Source: Jaltomata sinuosa (taxonomy: Eukaryota; Streptophyta; Magnoliopsida; Solanales; Solanaceae). From it: 64,000 bases of DNA. Below, piece after piece: positions 23,051 to 34,800 of the stretch. The stretch is taken from NCBI GenBank assembly GCA_003996215.1, contig QJPP01005217.1, positions 1 to 64,000 on the forward strand. The letters are read 5' to 3'. The translations under genes and the position numbers were made by a program. The notes below the pieces were generated by a model. It was not told the DNA's origin. It did not search any database and was given only the letters and a program-made list of their open reading frames with translations. Each line of letters starts with the position of its first letter. Positions within the stretch are counted from its first letter, which is position 1.

Positions 23051-23128
23051 TCAAGCTCAACATTTATACTTAGCTTGAGTAGTTTTACTTCCTTTTTATC
23101 CTTGTCTACATTTCCTGCAAATACAACA

Positions 23129-23838
23129 TAAAAACATCAAAAATGACAACGGTTGTTTGAAAAGTCATGATTATTCTTAGTTAAAGACGTCAAAAGTGTC
23201 GTAGAATGGAGGCACATCACAAGCCAGGCCATATGATGAGGGATTGTCCAATGGCTTCTCAAAAGGGTAAGGATGTTCACTTGTAGACTCAAATTGGTTC
23301 TACAGCAGCTCCAGTGGGTCACCCTACTCAGTAGGGTGCCTCATTTGGAACAGGTGGTGGTCCACGCCAGAACAGGTTATATGCTCTTTAGGCTCGAAAG
23401 GACCAGGAGGATTCTCTTGATGTGTGTCACGGGTACGTTGTGAGTCTTTAATACTGATGTTTATGCATTGCTAGAACCAGGGGATACACTTTCATTTATA
23501 ACTCCATATATAGGAGTGAACTTTAGTGTCAGTCCAAAAATACTCCCAGAACCCTTCTAAGTCTCCACTCCAGTTGGTGACCCACTTATAGCTAGACGGG
23601 TATACAAAAATTTCCCTATCACAATTTCCCAGAAAGTCACCTCAGCAGATCTTGTAGAGTTAGAAATGGTAGATTTTTCTTTCATTATAGCCATGGATTG
23701 GTTACATTGCTGTTAAGCCTCAGTCTATTGTAGAACTAGGATCGTTCGGTTTTAGTTTCCTAACAAGCCAGTCTTAGAATGGAAAGGTAGTAACTCAGTG
23801 CTTGTAGGTCATTTCATATCCTACCTACAGGCCAAAAA
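23129..23838 (+). pseudogene. Chromovirus gag C-terminus and protease remnant
   Basis: Frames are broken. Near 23195-23260 there is HHKPGHMMRDCP, the second half of a CCHC knuckle whose first cysteines have decayed. Downstream, around 23465-23800, the protease active site reads LLEPGDTLSF where LLDPGATLSF-like sequence is expected, so the catalytic Asp is Glu. AMDWL (near 23690), part of the flap/C-terminal region of such proteases, is recognisable. Several in-frame stops. Non-functional. Confidence 0.65.
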
Positions 23839-25193
23839 ATGATTTCCAAAGGATATATCTATCATCTTGTTCGGGTAAAGGACTCAAACTCCAAGACCCT
23901 AACTCTTGAGTTAGTCCCAGTGGTGAATGAGTTCCCAGAAGTATTTCCAGAAGATCTTCCTGGAGTTCCTCCTGATCGGGAAATCAACTTCGGAATAGAT
24001 CTCCTTCCAGATACCCAACCTATTTTGATTCCTCGTTACAGAATGGCTCCAGCTGAGCTTAATGAATTGAAGGAACAACTGAAAAACCTTCTAGATAAGG
24101 GCTTCATCAGACCCAACATCTCTCCATGGGGCACTCCAGTATTGTTCGTGCATAATAAAGATGGATCTCTCAGGATGTGTATCGACTACCATCAGTTGAA
24201 CAAAGTCACAATCAAGAACAAATATCCCATCCCCAAGATTGATGACTTGTTTGACCAGCTTCAGGGTGCTAGTTATTTTTCCAAGATAGACCTCAGATCT
24301 GGCTATCATCAGCTCAGAGTCAGAGATAGTGACATCCCAAAAATAGCCTTCAGGACTCGGTATGGTCACTATGAAATTGTAGTCATGTTTTTTGGACTAA
24401 CCAATGTTCTTGCAGCTTTCATGGATTTAATGAACAGGGTGTTCAACTAGTATTTGGACTTGTTCATTATAGTCTTTATTGATGATATCCTTTTTTATTC
24501 TCGGAATGAGAAAGAGCATAAGAATCATTTGAGGGTGGTTCTGCAGACTCTCAAGAACCTCCAATTATTCGCCAAGTTTAGTAAGTGTGAGTTCTGGCTG
24601 AAATCAGTTGCTTTTCTTTGTTATGTGGTGTCTAGTAAAGGCATCCGGGTTAATTCTCAGAAGATTAAGGCAGTAAAGGACTGGCCTAGACCCACCTCTC
24701 TGACAGACATCAGAAGTTTCTTGGGTCTAGCTAGTTACTACAGGAGGGTTGTTAAAGGATTTTCATCCATAGCTACCTTATTGACCAAGTTTACTCAAAA
24801 AAAGGTTAAGTTTCAGTGGTCATATGAGTATGAGAAAGGTTTCTTAGAACAGCAGACCAGGTTGATTACAACTCCTGTCTTAACTCTACTAGAGGGTTCA
24901 GATGGTTATGTGATTTATTGCGATGCATCCAGGGTCGGCCTAGGTTGTGTTTTGATACAGAAGGGTAAGGTCATAACTTATGCTTCCAGATAGCTTAAGG
25001 TCCATGAGAAGAACTACCCGACTTATGACCTAGAGCTTGCAGCAGCTGTGTTTGCCATACAGCTTTGGAGACACTACTTGTATGGTGTTCATGTTGATGT
25101 GTTCACAAATATAAAGGCCTCGAGTATGTGTTCACCCAGAAAGAGTTGAATCTTCATTAGAGGAGATGGCTTGAGTTTCTCAAGGATTATGAT
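23839..25193 (+). pseudogene. Chromovirus reverse transcriptase and RNase H
   Basis: RT from FPEVFPEDLPGVPPDREI through SKIDLRSGYHQL (first catalytic Asp intact) to IVFIDDILFYSRN at about 24470-24505 (FxDD intact). Connection EIRSFLGL-type reads DIRSFLGLASYYRR. RNase H begins IYCDASRVGLGCVL near 24915. In-frame TAG at 24448-24450, where NQY-type sequence is usual, and TAG at 24991-24993 after ITYASR; both are one C-to-T step from CAG. A frameshift lies near 25110 and another TAG near 25158. Apart from these the gene reads well, so decay is moderate. Confidence 0.85.
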
Positions 25194-26935
25194 ATGAATG
25201 TGCTCTACCATCTGGGTATGGCAAATGTAGTGGCTGACGCCCTCAGCAGACTGTCCATGGGTAGTGTGTCACATGTTGAGAAAGAGAAGAAAGAATTAGC
25301 CAGAGACTTTCATCGGCTTGCTAGCTTAGGAGTTTGCCTTATGGACACATCAGAGGGTGGTGTGATAATCCAAAATGGATCGAAATCTTCATTGTTAGTG
25401 GAGGTTAAAGAGAAACAGGATAGTGACCCTATATTTCTTAAGGTAAAGGGTGCAGTTCATCAACAGAGAGCTGAGGTTTTCTCCCAAAGAGGGGATGGTA
25501 TGCTTCGTTATCATGGTCGCTTATGTGTTCTTAAGGTGGGTGAGTTGAGGCAGCATATCTTTACAAAAGCCCATAATTGCAGCTATTCCATTCATCCAGG
25601 CGCCACTAAGATGTACCGTGATTTTTGGGAAGTCTATTGGTGGAATGACATGAAGAAGTACATCACAGATTTTGTGGCTAAGTGTTCCAACTATCAGCAG
25701 GTGAAGGTAGAACATCAGAAACTAGGAGGTGTGACTCAGGAGATTAGCATTCCAACTTGGAAGTGGAAAGTAGTTACAATGGATTTCATTACAGGATTAG
25801 CTCGTACTCCCAGACATCACTTCGGGTGATAGTGGACAGAGTTACTAACTCACTTCCTGGCAGTCAAGACTACAGATTCAGTGGAGGACTATATCAAACT
25901 CTACATCAGAGAGATAGTCAGGTTGCATCGGGTTCCCTTGTCTATCATTTCAGATAGAGGTTCTCAGTTTACATCTCATTTCTGGAGATCATTTCTTAGA
26001 GGTCTTGGTACTCAGGTGAATCTCAGTACAACATTTCACCCGCAGACAGATGGTCAGGCAAAGCATACCATTCAGTTGTTAGAGGACATGTTGAGAGCTT
26101 GCGTGATCAATTTAAAGGGTAGTTGGGATGATCACCTGCCTCTCATAGAGATCTCCTATAATAACAATTTTCACTCCAGTATTCAGATTGCTCCTTATGA
26201 GGCACTTTATAGGTGTATATGCTGATTACCGATAGGTTGGTTAGAAGTAAGTGAAGCAACCTTGATTGGACAAGATTTGGTTCATGAGGCTATAGAAAAA
26301 TTCAGCTCATCAGAGATAGACTACAGACAACTCATAGTTTTCAAAAGTCCTATGCAGATGTGAGGAGAAGAGCCTTAGAATTTGAAATCGATGATTGGAT
26401 TTTCCTAAAAGTGTCACCCATGAAGGGAGTGATGAAATTTGGAAAGAGAGTGAAGCTCAGTCCCAGGTATGTAGGTCCTTACAGAATCCAGAAAAGGGTT
26501 GGTAATGTGGCTTATGAGTTAGCGTTGCCAGCAGAACTAGCAGCGATGCATCCAGTCTTTCATATTTCCTTGTTGAAGAAGTGTGTGGGTGATCCGGCAT
26601 CGATAGTACCTTTAGAGAGTGTGGCTGTGAAAGATAGCCTCATCTATGAAGAGGTTCCAATTGAGATTCTTAACTGTCAAGTTCATAGGTTGAGTAATAA
26701 GAAAGTTGCTTCAGTAAAGGTTTTGTGGAGGAATCAGTCCGTAGAGGGAGCTACTTGGGAAGCAGAAGAAGCCATGATGGCCAATTATCCTCACCTCTTT
26801 CCCTCTGAGTCTCTCAGTTTACTCATGTGTAATTCATCTCGGTACCTCGTTCCATCAGTTACACTTGCATTTCAGCATATTTGCATGTTCATGGGACTCA
26901 TTTCAGCCGTATATCAGTTTCTAGTACTTCTTTAG
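25194..26935 (+). pseudogene. Chromovirus integrase with C-terminal chromodomain
   Basis: The linker DALSRLSMGS at 25240 leads to the zinc finger (HNCSYSIHPGATKMY...CSNYQQVK, with the last-but-one Cys changed to Tyr). The core begins TMDFITGLARTPR; a frameshift and stop follow near 25828, and the frame resumes with ISDRGSQFTSHFW. The catalytic Glu motif reads DGQAKHTIQLLEDM where GQAERT is expected, so Glu has become Lys. After another stop near 26223, the C-terminal frame 26360-26935 carries LSPRYVGPYRIQKRVG and HPVFHISLLKK, then a chromodomain (EVPIEILNCQVHRL, VKVLWRNQSVEGATWE, MMANYPHLF). Chromodomains of this group are known to steer integration into heterochromatin. Inactive. Confidence 0.85.
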
Positions 26936-26997
26936 TAGGGATTACAGCTCCTTTCCTTCGAACTCAGCTTGTAAAGTATTCATTCAAATATGTATGA

Positions 26998-27012
26998 TCC
27001 CAAGGGGGAGAT
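26998..27012 (+). promoter_or_regulatory. Polypurine tract of the chromovirus
   Basis: TCCCAAGGGGGAGAT immediately before the LTR (TGTAACACCCC at 27015). The AAGGGGGAGA core is the usual primer for plus-strand DNA synthesis. Confidence 0.8.
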
Positions 27013-27014
27013 AT

Positions 27015-29118
27015 TGTAACACCCCAAAAATTCCAAGTCTAGATTAAGTTCCGAAAACAAGAAAAAAATTGAGTTTCCAAGAACCCCGGTTCAAGATCAC
27101 GGATCGTAGTATTGAACCACGGTCCGTCGTCTCAACCGTATCCCAATTCCAGTAGACCCCCAGTTCATGTCACAAGAACCACGAGACAGATCACGGACCA
27201 AAGTTGAGAACCACGATTCATCTTATCACTCGTGTTTTCCCTTATTAGAGGATCATTAGTCATGGTCTCAGCAACCACGAGTCACACGATGAACCTTTTT
27301 TCAGGACCACGGTCCATCCTGAGGACTCGAGGAAACAGAATATCAGGGACCCTCAATCCAAGCCCCATGAACCATGAGTCACATGACAAACCATTATTTA
27401 GGAATATGGTCCATCCTGTAGAGTCATAGTTCCTCAGTCAGAGAACCCCCAAGACTCCTGGGCAGGACAATGTCTCAGTTGACAGTCCATCGTCCAGGAG
27501 TATGGTCAGTCAAAACAAGTAGTGATCCCTGAGTTGCAAATTTCAGCAGTTTTCCTAATTATTTTCCAGGGGAATTCCAAACTTTTCCTTTCTCTTTTAA
27601 TACCTAGATTACGTCATTTTGACTACTCTAAGCCTATTTTATTAGTCAAAAATTACTGAACACTTTCATTCTCCTCAATTCATCGGACTTAGAAAGAAAC
27701 GATAGTTTTTTCTCAAGAACAAGAGGAGGTCTTCATCAGGTTCAGCCCCAAAAATCCACAAATTTCTCCATAGTTTTCCTCACCAGGTATGTGGGATTTC
27801 ACTAGTGGGTTCCTTTCACCCATTAGGTCCTTAGAACTCAGTAGTTCCTTCAGTTTTTCCATGAATGATTAGACCTAGGGTTCAAAAACCTTAGAATTTT
27901 CCTTACTAATCAGATGCTATAATTCATATGATTCTTAGTTCGAATTCCTTGGAGGATTGCTCTAGTTCATGTCTAGAACCCAAAACCCTAGCCCGTCATA
28001 ATTTTCAGTACTTCAGAAATTATTCTTGCTAGGCATGTCAGTCAAGATATCATGTTTTAGAATTTAAATAACATATCCTTCAGTATGTATATGTTGCATT
28101 CTAAGTTATTTATCAAAATTTTGAGATACCTATTATTTCACTGCATTGTTAATTATATTCAGTTGGGAGTAGACTTAGTACCGAGCAGATGAGGGGATGA
28201 AGGCTTAGCTGTCAGTTTAGGCTAAGACCTTAAGTAGCGGTCCTCAAGTCCCAGAACTACGGCACCACCGTAAGTATAAAAGGAGTCAGCTATCAGACTA
28301 GGTTGCATCTCCTTTTCCCTTGAGGACATAATTAGTGGATCCATGTCAGACATTTTCGTACCCTTGGCAAGGAATGAACACCCTCAAATCTAGGGTTATA
28401 GGTTGGCCCCATAGTTACCTCAACTTGGGGTATGTCGGTTAATAGTATCTCCCATAGTCAGATTCATGTTGCATTGACCATGTATTCAGTATTTATTTTA
28501 GTATTCAGTTCAACATGTTATATTCATGATTTTTACTTGGTCATTGTATTCAGTTCAGCTTTTAGTTATATTTCAGTGTACCTATTTGTATGGTTAGTTC
28601 ATTATTTCTCATCTTAGTATAAATCCTGCATGCTCAGTACATTCAAAGTACTAACGCATACTTTTGTGCTACATCATTTTATGATATAGGTTTAGGCGCT
28701 CAGCATCCAAACCGCACTTAGTCGAATTCCAGTCCGTACTCAGCAGCTCAGCAGGGAATCCTAATAGTTCGAGGACGGTAGGCATGCTTTACCTTCAGTA
28801 TTTCCTTTCAAGTTTCAGTCCTGTTAAAGTTAGCTGGGGGGCATGTCTCAGCAACTCATATCAGTAGAGGCTTTCAGACATAGACTAGATTTTAGCAGTT
28901 GTTAGTGTTGTTTCAGTCAGCACTATACTATTTATATATCTCATATATTCAGAGATTTGGGTTCTTCCCATTTCAGATATTAAATTGTTTTTAGCTTCCG
29001 CACAGTGCATATTTTAAAAATTAAACTTGTATAGATATGCCATGCCATGGATTAGCTTGGGGTCACTTGTGACAGTAAGCACCGTGTCGCATCCAGGGGG
29101 TAGCCTCGGGGCATGACA
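27015..29118 (+). repeat. Chromovirus 3' LTR, complete, about 2.1 kb
   Basis: Starts TGTAACACCCC directly after the polypurine tract and ends CCTCGGGGCATGACA. It has a block of ACGGTCC-type words at 27095-27510, including the 9 bp palindrome ACGGTCCGT at 27119-27127, followed by an AT-rich region. Ends form an imperfect inverted repeat (TGTAACACCCC against TGTCATGCCCC). A related LTR in opposite orientation lies at 12450-13625. Confidence 0.85.
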
Positions 29119-30017
29119 ATCAGGGTTCCCGACACCATTGAAGGTCTCAAATTTGGGGATTTTGAATCCATTTTGCAGATACAACTCTGGGTCAATGCAA
29201 AGATCATCATAATCATATCCCTTTTCAGCAGATGAACCTCATGATTCCCTGATTCTAGCTATTTCCTCATTCATCAATGCCATGTCATGTTCATGCTTCT
29301 TGTTTGTGACCTTTGACTCGCTCTCCCTTTCCACATAGTCGTCAAGCTCGGACTTTTTGGGAGAGTGGTATATGGTTCTACCATGGTATGGAAGATAGAA
29401 GGTTGAATATTTTAGACGGGTGGGGGCTGGATATGTGGAATGGTATTTGGGTATATGGGGGTATAATTTTGTGGGTTAGTGATATTGGGGCGATTATTCT
29501 TGGAGTTGTAGGTGTTTGGTGGTGTTATTTTATAATTTAGAGGAAGATTTTGCGGATTATAGGCATTAGGGTTGTTGTGTTGGTTAGTATGCTCGATCGA
29601 GGGAATATGAGTCTTATATAAGGATCCGATATGGGGAGAGTTATTTGAGATAGGTTCGTTGTAAGGCCTGGGGACGGATGTGGAGGGGATATCTCTTGGA
29701 CGGTCTTTTGTTAATGGAGTATTAAGCATAGGGATTTGGAAAGCGGGCTGGGAGTTGCCCAGAGTTGGGGTATTAGCGGCAATAGCAAAACTCGTGATGT
29801 ATTTGCCTTTTTGCACCTCCTCTTGCATCTTTTCCAACTTCTTTGCAAGCTCAGCAATCATTTTACTTTGTTCAACATTAACATTATCTCTTATGGCCAA
29901 GGCATTTTCTTCCTCACTATCAGTCAGTTTACCCTTAGAGAAGTGACGGTTAGAGGAGGAATCTATGTGCGCCATTGAGCGAGTGAAATAAGGGTGTTCG
30001 GCCAGCTTTATCAACAC
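29119..30017 (-). pseudogene. Tat/Ogre gag, N-terminal part
   Basis: Minus-strand frame 30017-29412 (201 codons): a start region with TRSMAHIDSSSNRHF, then a charged probable coiled coil (SKMIAELAKKLEKMQEEVQKG), then a Pro/Asn-rich stretch. After a stop at 29412 and a frameshift near 29350 it continues with the first conserved block of Tat-type Gag (YDYDDLCIDPELYL, then FKIPKFETFNGVGNPD near 29140). The sequence ends exactly at the chromovirus LTR (29118), so that element, or a later recombination, cut it. The capsid domain proper is missing. It may belong with the integrase end at 12039-12440. Confidence 0.7.
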
Positions 30018-30919
30018 AAATTAGTTTCTATTACTTGTTGAAGTGAAAACAACTCAAAGGCAAATATGATAGCTTCCATTTGTTATAAATAACATAATAT
30101 ATCTAATCAGAAAAAAGCACATAAAAATTGCTTCTAAATACATAAAAGCTGCTTTTATCAAGGTAAATCGATCCACGGGTAGTTTTGGCTCAGAGTTTTG
30201 ACGGACAAGATTTTTCACATCGATTTTAGATTAGTAGATTTTATCCGGAAGGTTGACTTGCTGAGTTTTCATCTTCTGATACTTGTCTTGTATTATTTTT
30301 TCTTGTTGTACCTTCTTAACTCTCTTGCATCCTTGTTAAAGTGGGGAAATAAAAATTTCTTAAAGATAGGGGTCGGACCTTTAAAGGCTACCAACGTATC
30401 TCACAAAGGAGAATTCAGGCCCTATATAGTTCGAATAGGTAATAGATAAATTTTATTTTCACTTCATTCACCCACTATCATTGATTACAACGGAAAAGTA
30501 AAAACGACATAAAGGTAACAACTAAAAATAAGACTCTGCTACTTTTAAAGATTCATTTGGATAGTGGCGGGTCTCGGTCTTCTTCTTTCTCAATCTTAAT
30601 TTCAAGGGTAGTAGGGTGGTAGCTCCAGCTGAATCATTCATGTGTCAGTGTGGTGCTCCAAGTTAATCCTCAAGTCATGCCAAGTCTCGATGCAATGACC
30701 TCATTTACCTGCATGGTAGAGACACACTTCAATTCCTTGGCGTCAGGCCCTAGACATTCTTCCTGGCTTTCTTTCAACTGGTTCAAGAATCTGGGTGTGA
30801 AGAAGCTTCACGTAGATATCATAGTAAGTCTCTTGGAAGCCCATGAAGTCATGCCTATGCATCGCTATATAATCAATGATTGGCATTCCTAGGCCGACTT
30901 GATCTCATGTAAGGATAGT
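30018..30919 (-). other. Tat-related non-coding sequence
   Basis: Contains one diverged copy (30375-30430) of the phrase tandemly repeated at 11720-11985, so it is Tat 3'-type or leader sequence. No gene recognised; the short plus-strand open frames at 30198-30449 and 30650-30892 look fortuitous. Confidence 0.4.
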
Positions 30920-31144
30920 TCAGTGACCCCATATGTGACTTATCTGGCGACTGCTAATCATGTAATAAATTTTGGCTCTCAAGGCATTGCATTCATCAGT
31001 GGTATGCCCCTTTTGAAGTGGATGATAAGAACATTCCTTGTGTTCGTTATGAGGGTGACACCCAAATTCCTTAGATTGGTATTTTGGGAAAAGCAAAATA
31101 CAGAGTATATAAAATCCCACGTAGGGGTATTGTAGGGAAATCAA
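30920..31144 (-). pseudogene. Fragment of a Tat-type Gag zinc-finger region
   Basis: The minus-strand frame includes CSYHPLQKGHTTDECNALRAKI, resembling the C(A/S)YH...GHTTEEC motif of Tat/Ogre Gag. It lies upstream (in element sense) of the gag N-terminus at 30017, the reverse of normal order. The region is therefore rearranged or contains pieces of two Tat elements. Confidence 0.5.
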
Positions 31145-31861
31145 TACATAATGATCAACCCGTGCAGGGGTGACAACTATAATGCTCCTGATGATGATCT
31201 TTCATCTATTTGGCCATTCTTTGACTCCTTTGCGATCTCTCGAGGTTTGTACGACCATTTCAAATTTGAGAAGACTAGACATCCTATAAAATAGATAAAC
31301 AGTTAGGTATCCCATTTTGGAGACAACAATCTAACCCTTCTGACACATACGTCTTTCAAAAATAGAGCACATAGGGGTATAATTATCTTTTCAGGCCGGG
31401 GGCCCTTTTCAACTCAAGGTGGTCTTACTAATGAGCCGGATACCCCTGGGGTACCGGATCAACTTAGGTCAATTCATATATAAGGGATTTGACTTCACTC
31501 TTTGCTAGTTTGACTAGAGTGAGTTTTGAAAAGAGGACCGAGAACCCGAGTGGATAACTGCGAGTTGAGACAATGAACATGTGATGGCCAACCTTGAACC
31601 AAATAATTGCTCATTGTTTCAAGAATTTTAGTTTTTTAAGTGGAGAAGGATCGTGAATGAATGCGTAATTACTTTTTTCCTGATGCATTCTAACTTTACC
31701 ATCTGGCGGAACCTGTATGCCACTAATGCAAAAATAATATTTTGCAAAAATTTAAACACATAAGCAAATAGGTGCAAAAAATTAAAGTTATTAAAATCCT
31801 GAATAGTTAGTTCAAATAGGTCAAATAAGTTAGAAGAAAAAATTGGTTAGAACTTGGTTAA
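31145..31861. other. Leader-like non-coding stretch next to the Tat primer site
   Basis: No open frame or motif recognised. By position it is the Tat element's 5' leader. Confidence 0.4.
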
Positions 31862-31879
31862 TCCCCAGCAGAGTCACCA
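31862..31879 (-). promoter_or_regulatory. Primer binding site of the Tat element
   Basis: The minus strand reads TGGTGACTCTGCTGGGGA. This is close to the TGGCGACTC...GGGGA primer site of Tat/Ogre elements, which use tRNA-Arg as far as I recall. It abuts the LTR sequence TTTCTGTTTTATCGC (plus strand) on its right. Confidence 0.7.
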
Positions 31880-34800
31880 TTTCTGTTTTATCGCATTTTT
31901 CACTTCCTTTTGAAAAGAAAAAGAAACTTCGTATTTGAAATGGTTTTTGACTGAAATTAAATTTGAAAACTTATAAAAATCACCAAATTTAATTAAAAGA
32001 GTCACCACATAGTTTTTTAGGAAAAATAAAGAAAACCTTTAATAAATATTCGAAAGATTTAAAAAAGAGAAAAATCTTTGAATTTAAGGAATCTAGGTAA
32101 GAAGTTCATAATAATATTTAGAGAAGGGTTTTAAGGCACTCGAAATATCCGCTAATACGCAATTATTCGATTATTTCTCTAACTCATTTATTAATTGACT
32201 AACTTAAGAAAAATATGGGAATTTGACAAGTACAAAAAAATATGTATTTTTCATGAAGCATTTGTTTATGAAAAATGACAAGTGTTTTTTTGAATTGAAT
32301 TTTCTAGTAAAACATAAGGGCAACTTAAACGAAGATTCGAAATTAATTTAAACACATAAAAAATTTATAAGTAAAACACATGGTACTCCAATAAAAAATT
32401 TAATTAAGTTAATTAAAAGAGTTAGTGCTTTACAAAGAGTCAGAATTATACACGTAAAAGTTAAACTAAAACTAAAAGAAAGGAGAATTTGGGTTTAGGA
32501 ACTTAGGCCCAAAACCCTACTAAATGTTCGTACGGACTACTAAAATATTAATTGGGTTAAGCCCATTTTGTTTTCCATTCGTCTTAAATTTACTGTATTT
32601 TGCTTCATTGTGTGTAGCACTTAGGCCACACAATTTTCTTATTTGACTTTGAATTAGTCACTTTTGGACTTGAAAGGTCTAACTCAAATGCACTTGGGCC
32701 TCCTTGGCCTATCGGAATGCAAGAGAGGAGAGTCCATTTGAACTCATGCAAATAGTTACATATGCGAAAGAGGGAATAAGGCTTAGTATATGAGACAAAA
32801 ATCAAATTAATATTAAACTAAACTTTAGACAATATTTCTCATGAATGGCGAGACACTGACAGGAAACAAAGATTATCCTCGTACTGAATTTCTCATGTTA
32901 GGGAATTCATTTCACCAGTTCTAACAAAAGAGGGGATTAGAAGCTTGTAGTTGAAAGAGACAAAGAATTGCTAATGCGGCTCATTCTACCTAACATATGA
33001 CCTCAAAAACAAATCTAAGCATGTAAGAAACAGTAATTCAATTAGACATTGATTAGCAAAAAACTACATAGAAATCTCTTGATCCTTTTTCTTTAAATTT
33101 TAAAAAATCGACGTATTCATAATTCTAAAACTACAAGTTAAGAGGGAAATTTCAATATACTATCAATGCATAATCACAAGTGAACTTAGTCTTAAACATA
33201 AACCCCTAGGTATCATGGGAATAGCACAATAAATTTAAAAACAAAAGCTCTTCCAGCATCCATAATTTTTCTTAGCCTTGACGTGTATTGGAGTCATGGC
33301 TAGAAATTTGTTTTTTCAATGAAAAGAAAAAAAATTCCAACATTCAGGCAACAAGAAATCGTTCTAAAAGACCCATATTATTGATCCTTAATGGAAGAAA
33401 TTGTCCCCAATTTCACAACAAACAGTGAGGCTAAACCAGAAGCTAACTTGCCCAGTTCTACTTCTCTCGTATCAAGGAAAATTTGACAGAAAAGAAAACA
33501 AGAAGAGGATGGTCAGAGCAATGAAGTATGCATTCCCAAAAATTGACAAACATTATGATCGGGCCTCATCTAAAACCAAAGAGAAAAGACAGTGCTAATA
33601 CGATAATCAAATGGATAGAGGCTTCACATGTTCCTCTCTAACCAGACGAGAAAGGAAAAGAACATAATAGCAAGGTTACGAGTATTCTCAAGAAAACCTA
33701 CTTGCTAGATTAGCTTGCAAAATAAATAGACCATTGTAAAATTTCTTCTCCCCTCACAGTCTTGTTGTATCAAAGAAAAATTAGAAAGCAACCTCATCCA
33801 TATAAAGGCCTTACTTAGTATTATGGATCAAGAAAGTCCTCAAGGACTCCTTATCTCGAAAACAGACACTCGAACAATAATAATAATCCTTTAACCAATT
33901 CACTTGAACAAATTCTAATATATTTAAAACTCATTTATGAGGAAGGAAAACTGAAAAAAAATATGAAAAGAAGGAAAATAGATAGGAACTAACATACACA
34001 TGCAGAACTTTTAAACAAAAGAAACTTAAAGGCAATGAAACAATAATCATCAAAGAATCTTCTATCCAAGAACTTTGAAAGATAAAAGAAACCATACTAC
34101 GTTAGAGGTATGCTTCATCTCTAGTCCTAGCGTAAAAGGAGAAAATATTTACAATATCCTTATGTTTTCACACGGCCAACACAAAATCTAAAGATGATTC
34201 TATAGAGCAAAACATAAAACAACGGTAGAGTTTTGATGTTTCTCTTAAAGTTTAGTTCTTTGGAGATAACTAAAGAGCAATCCCAAAGACCAATCTTGCT
34301 CTAAAATTAATAATACTTACATTGGCATTATAAACCATGAAGAATTTCAAGAAAATTCATAAACACACAAGAACAAAAATCGATGTTCATATAGAACAAA
34401 CATATGGCCAAAACAGTAAGAATAACAAAGAAAAAACTTCAAAAAAATAAAAAACTTTGAAACTTGGCAACAACTTCAGATAAACATAAAACATTCCAAC
34501 GCTTATTAGAAACTCTTTAGCAACGTCAAAACACACATTTTCAAACTAGACCAGTACAAACTATCCTAAATTATAGTAACAATAAGGAAGGAGAAAGAAG
34601 GGAAGGTTAAACGAGAGGGTCACCTATTTCAAGGTAGCGACTGGGAACACGAACTTCACCGAAAAATTTCTCACCACCGAAGTTCAACTTCACTCGTAGG
34701 AGAACAAACTTTTGTGTGTAATCTCTAAGATCCTTTTGGTTGCGTGAGATTAGAGAAATACTTCTCCAAAATACCAAATTTTCCCCCAATAGAATCTACT

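Larger units (their letters stand above)
13620..23128 (-). mobile_element. Athila-type LTR retrotransposon, one LTR missing
   Basis: A minus-strand element with, from right to left: complete 5' LTR (21727-23128), tRNA-Asp-type primer site (21704-21721), gag (20183-21604), protease-RT-RNase H-integrase in one frame (16209-20186), a long spacer (14920-16208) and an extra 3' ORF (13628-14916). The gene order, primer site and the position of a third ORF after integrase match the Athila lineage. No polypurine tract or 3' LTR is seen: the left edge stops within a few bases of the ORF stop, against an unrelated LTR. This is the best preserved element in the window. Confidence 0.85.
21727..23128 (-). 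repeat. Athila 5' LTR, complete, about 1.4 kb
   Basis: The plus strand begins TGATACGCCCAAATTAC and ends CAAATACAACA, giving TG...CA ends. On the minus strand it reads TGTTGTATTTGCAGG at 23128 to GGGCGTATCA at 21727. Its interior has the dyad cluster 22685-23050 followed on the minus strand by a TATA-like AATAAATA. The right edge abuts gag of a chromovirus. No partner LTR is in the window, so insertion age cannot be estimated. Confidence 0.85.
23129..29118 (+). mobile_element. Chromovirus (Tekay/Del-like) element, 5' part missing
   Basis: A plus-strand element that begins abruptly at the Athila LTR, inside gag just before a zinc knuckle, and continues through protease, RT, RNase H, integrase and chromodomain to a polypurine tract and complete 3' LTR ending at 29118. 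The RT and chromodomain wording is Tekay/Del-like from memory. The right end interrupts a Tat gag at 29119. The 5' LTR and most of gag are absent from the window. Confidence 0.85.
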
